A DNA stretch of 51,191 nt. It comes from CAWHOW01 sp050013795. GTDB taxonomy: Bacteria; Bacteroidota; Bacteroidia; Bacteroidales; CG2-30-32-10. The notes beneath the pieces were generated by a model. The model saw nothing but the letters and a program-made list of their open reading frames with translations, ran no database searches and was not told where the DNA came from. The DNA lies in the NCBI GenBank assembly GCA_050013795.1, contig JBEKEO010000002.1, positions 1 to 51,191 of the forward strand. Reading direction: 5' to 3'. Positions within the stretch are counted from its first letter, which is position 1; each line of letters opens with the position of its first letter. Positions 50,085 through 51,191 of the stretch are shown here, piece by piece. Position numbers and translations under genes: made by a program.

Positions 50085-50879
50085 TTAAAAATACCTTATC
50101 CAGTTGGCTATTTGCACAATTACAACTTCTTCAACAAATATGAGGAACATGGAGAGAACAACTGCTTCATTGGCTGCTCTCCCGACACCCTGTGTTCCAT
50201 TCAAAGCATTATACCCTTTATAACAACCGATGATACCAATGGTGAATCCAAAAACAATTGATTTGATTATTGAAGAAAATACATCAAGGAAAGAGATTGA
50301 TGAAAATCCATTATTTAAGAATGTTATAATACTTGTAGTTTCATTGGAATGAATATTGAAATATGAACCCATAAGTGCCACAAAACCACAAAACAAGCTT
50401 AAAATCGGTATTGTGATAGTACAAGCGATTACGCGTGTAGCCACAAGGTATTTGAATGGATTAATAGCAGATACTTCCATCGCCTCTACCTGCTCTGATA
50501 CTTTCATCGAACCCAATTCAGCGCCAATGCTGGAACCTACTTTTCCGGCACAAATCAATGCGGTGATCAATGATCCTAATGCTCTCACTATAGCAATTAC
50601 CATTAGAGATGGCAACCATGAAGTGGCTCCAAATTCAGATAATGATGGTCTTGATTGTTTTGTGAAAACTATTCCTGTAATAAAACCTGTAAGCGCAATT
50701 AAGGGAAGTGATTTTACACCGATTTCATAACATTGGTTGATAATTTCACGCAAATGAAAAGGAGGATGAAAAGCTTCTTTAAAAAAACGAAGTACAAATT
50801 TGAAAGCTTTGGTAACACCAGTAAAATACCGGTCAATCCCTTTGGAGAATAAATATTTATATGGGGTAGAATTTTTCAC
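50085..50879 (-). CDS. mlaE: MlaE-type lipid ABC transporter permease (operon 2)
   Basis: 264 residues with the same layout as the operon 1 permease: REIINQCYEIGVKSLPLIAL, GIVFTKQSRPSLSEFGATSW, VRALGSLITALICAGKVGSS, GAELGSMKVSEQVEAMEVSA and GIIGCYKGYNALNGTQGVGR. The usual REMGP is VRALGS here, a change in a normally conserved loop. No regulon element lies upstream; the cut-off gene at the window edge ends 27 bp before it and may share its transcript. Confidence 0.92.
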   Translation of the reverse strand: MKNSTPYKYLFSKGIDRYFTGVTKAFKFVLRFFKEAFHPPFHLREIINQCYEIGVKSLPLIALTGFITGIVFTKQSRPSLSEFGATSWLPSLMVIAIVRALGSLITALICAGKVGSSIGAELGSMKVSEQVEAMEVSAINPFKYLVATRVIACTITIPILSLFCGFVALMGSYFNIHSNETTSIITFLNNGFSSISFLDVFSSIIKSIVFGFTIGIIGCYKGYNALNGTQGVGRAANEAVVLSMFLIFVEEVVIVQIANWIRYF

Positions 50880-50906
50880 AACTTATTAATAAAATAAGAA
50901 TTCCAT

Positions 50907-51191
50907 TCAGGATGCAATCAGTTTTTGAATTCCTTGTTCGGTCATCACATCATCCCTTGCTGCAATAATGCATTCAAGGACATGATCCATCACTTCAGTT
51001 GTTATATAGACATTCATAGGAAACATTTTAATAGCGAAGATCACGGCTTCACCATCTTTCATATCCCTGTTGTATTCCGCAGTACGGAAGCCTGTGCTGA
51101 AGCTGAGATAAGGCGTACAGTGTTCCTTTATTTTTTTACCGGAGCGAAACCATTCGAATAATTTATCTCCAATGGTGTGCGTAAACTTGTT
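50907..51191 (-). CDS. Unrecognised protein, 5' end cut by window edge
   Basis: The minus-strand frame is open from the right edge for 94 codons to a TGA at 50907-50909. Visible text includes FEWFRSGKKIKEHCTPYLSF, STGFRTAEYNRDMKDGEAVI, FAIKMFPMNVYITTEVMDHV and a charged helical end. It has no membrane segment in the visible part. I do not recognise the family. It lies 27 bp before the second mlaE in the same direction. Confidence 0.75.
   Translation of the reverse strand, partial: NKFTHTIGDKLFEWFRSGKKIKEHCTPYLSFSTGFRTAEYNRDMKDGEAVIFAIKMFPMNVYITTEVMDHVLECIIAARDDVMTEQGIQKLIAS

Overview
The window looks like a chromosomal piece of a low-GC member of the Bacteroidota. Evidence: several proteins end in type IX secretion (T9SS) sorting domains, there is a PorP/SprF-type protein and a gliding-type C-terminal domain, the families DUF4421, DUF6600-like and sll1863-like are present, and promoters follow the phylum pattern (TTG or TTTG, 19-21 bp, TAnnTTTG). 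I see no phage, transposase or CRISPR array. I cannot place it below phylum level with confidence.

Layout. 1-8,576: five minus-strand T9SS cargo genes (LamG, YVTN propeller, three BNR/Ycf48-like propellers) that share almost the same C-terminal cassette at DNA level. 8,646-8,876: an 11-copy 21-bp minisatellite. 8,916-11,926: an unrecognised gene, a standalone LytTR regulator and a T9SS cargo gene, with paired repeats beside the two flanking promoters. 12,014-14,530: a TPR histidine kinase and a NarL-type response regulator. 14,557-22,333: mostly housekeeping (tRNA-Cys, folB, glnS, a DUF3109 gene, glyS, a coiled-coil/DUF1844 operon, comF, tRNA-Ala), with a folded three-way-junction repeat before glnS. 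22,728-27,277: an apparent ten-gene minus-strand operon of small envelope and stress proteins (CsbD, two sll1863-like proteins, a beta-barrel, a tiny lipoprotein with an in-frame stop, an lmo0937-like protein, YtxH, a holin-like protein, an unknown, an AI-2E-type permease). 27,709-40,251: a TPR protein, a DUF6600-like protein, a large T9SS type B protein with DUF3494 (ice-binding fold) domains followed by PorP/SprF and OmpA partners, and two more DUF3494 proteins, one secreted and one a lipoprotein. 40,864-46,678: an AsmA/DUF748 protein and an Mla-type lipid transport operon (permease, ATPase, MCE protein) with a YihY protein. 47,136-51,191: a DUF4421 gene, a second Mla operon in the opposite direction and a cut-off gene.

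The main discovery candidate is a shared promoter element. Eight sites between 27,270 and 43,312 carry, in gene direction, GTGTGAATSA, then two TGTAAC boxes exactly 21 bp apart, then exactly 21 bp to a -7 box (mostly CACCTTTG or GACCTTTG). A ninth site is degenerate. They precede the stress operon, a candidate small RNA, the DUF6600-like gene, all three DUF3494 transcription units, the AsmA/DUF748 gene and the first Mla operon. This looks like one regulon for envelope maintenance and surface or ice-binding proteins. The regulator is not identified; the 21-bp direct-repeat period is of the type used by LytTR-family regulators.

All functions come from reading the sequence by eye, without database searches. 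Promoters, the small RNA and the regulon are predictions.
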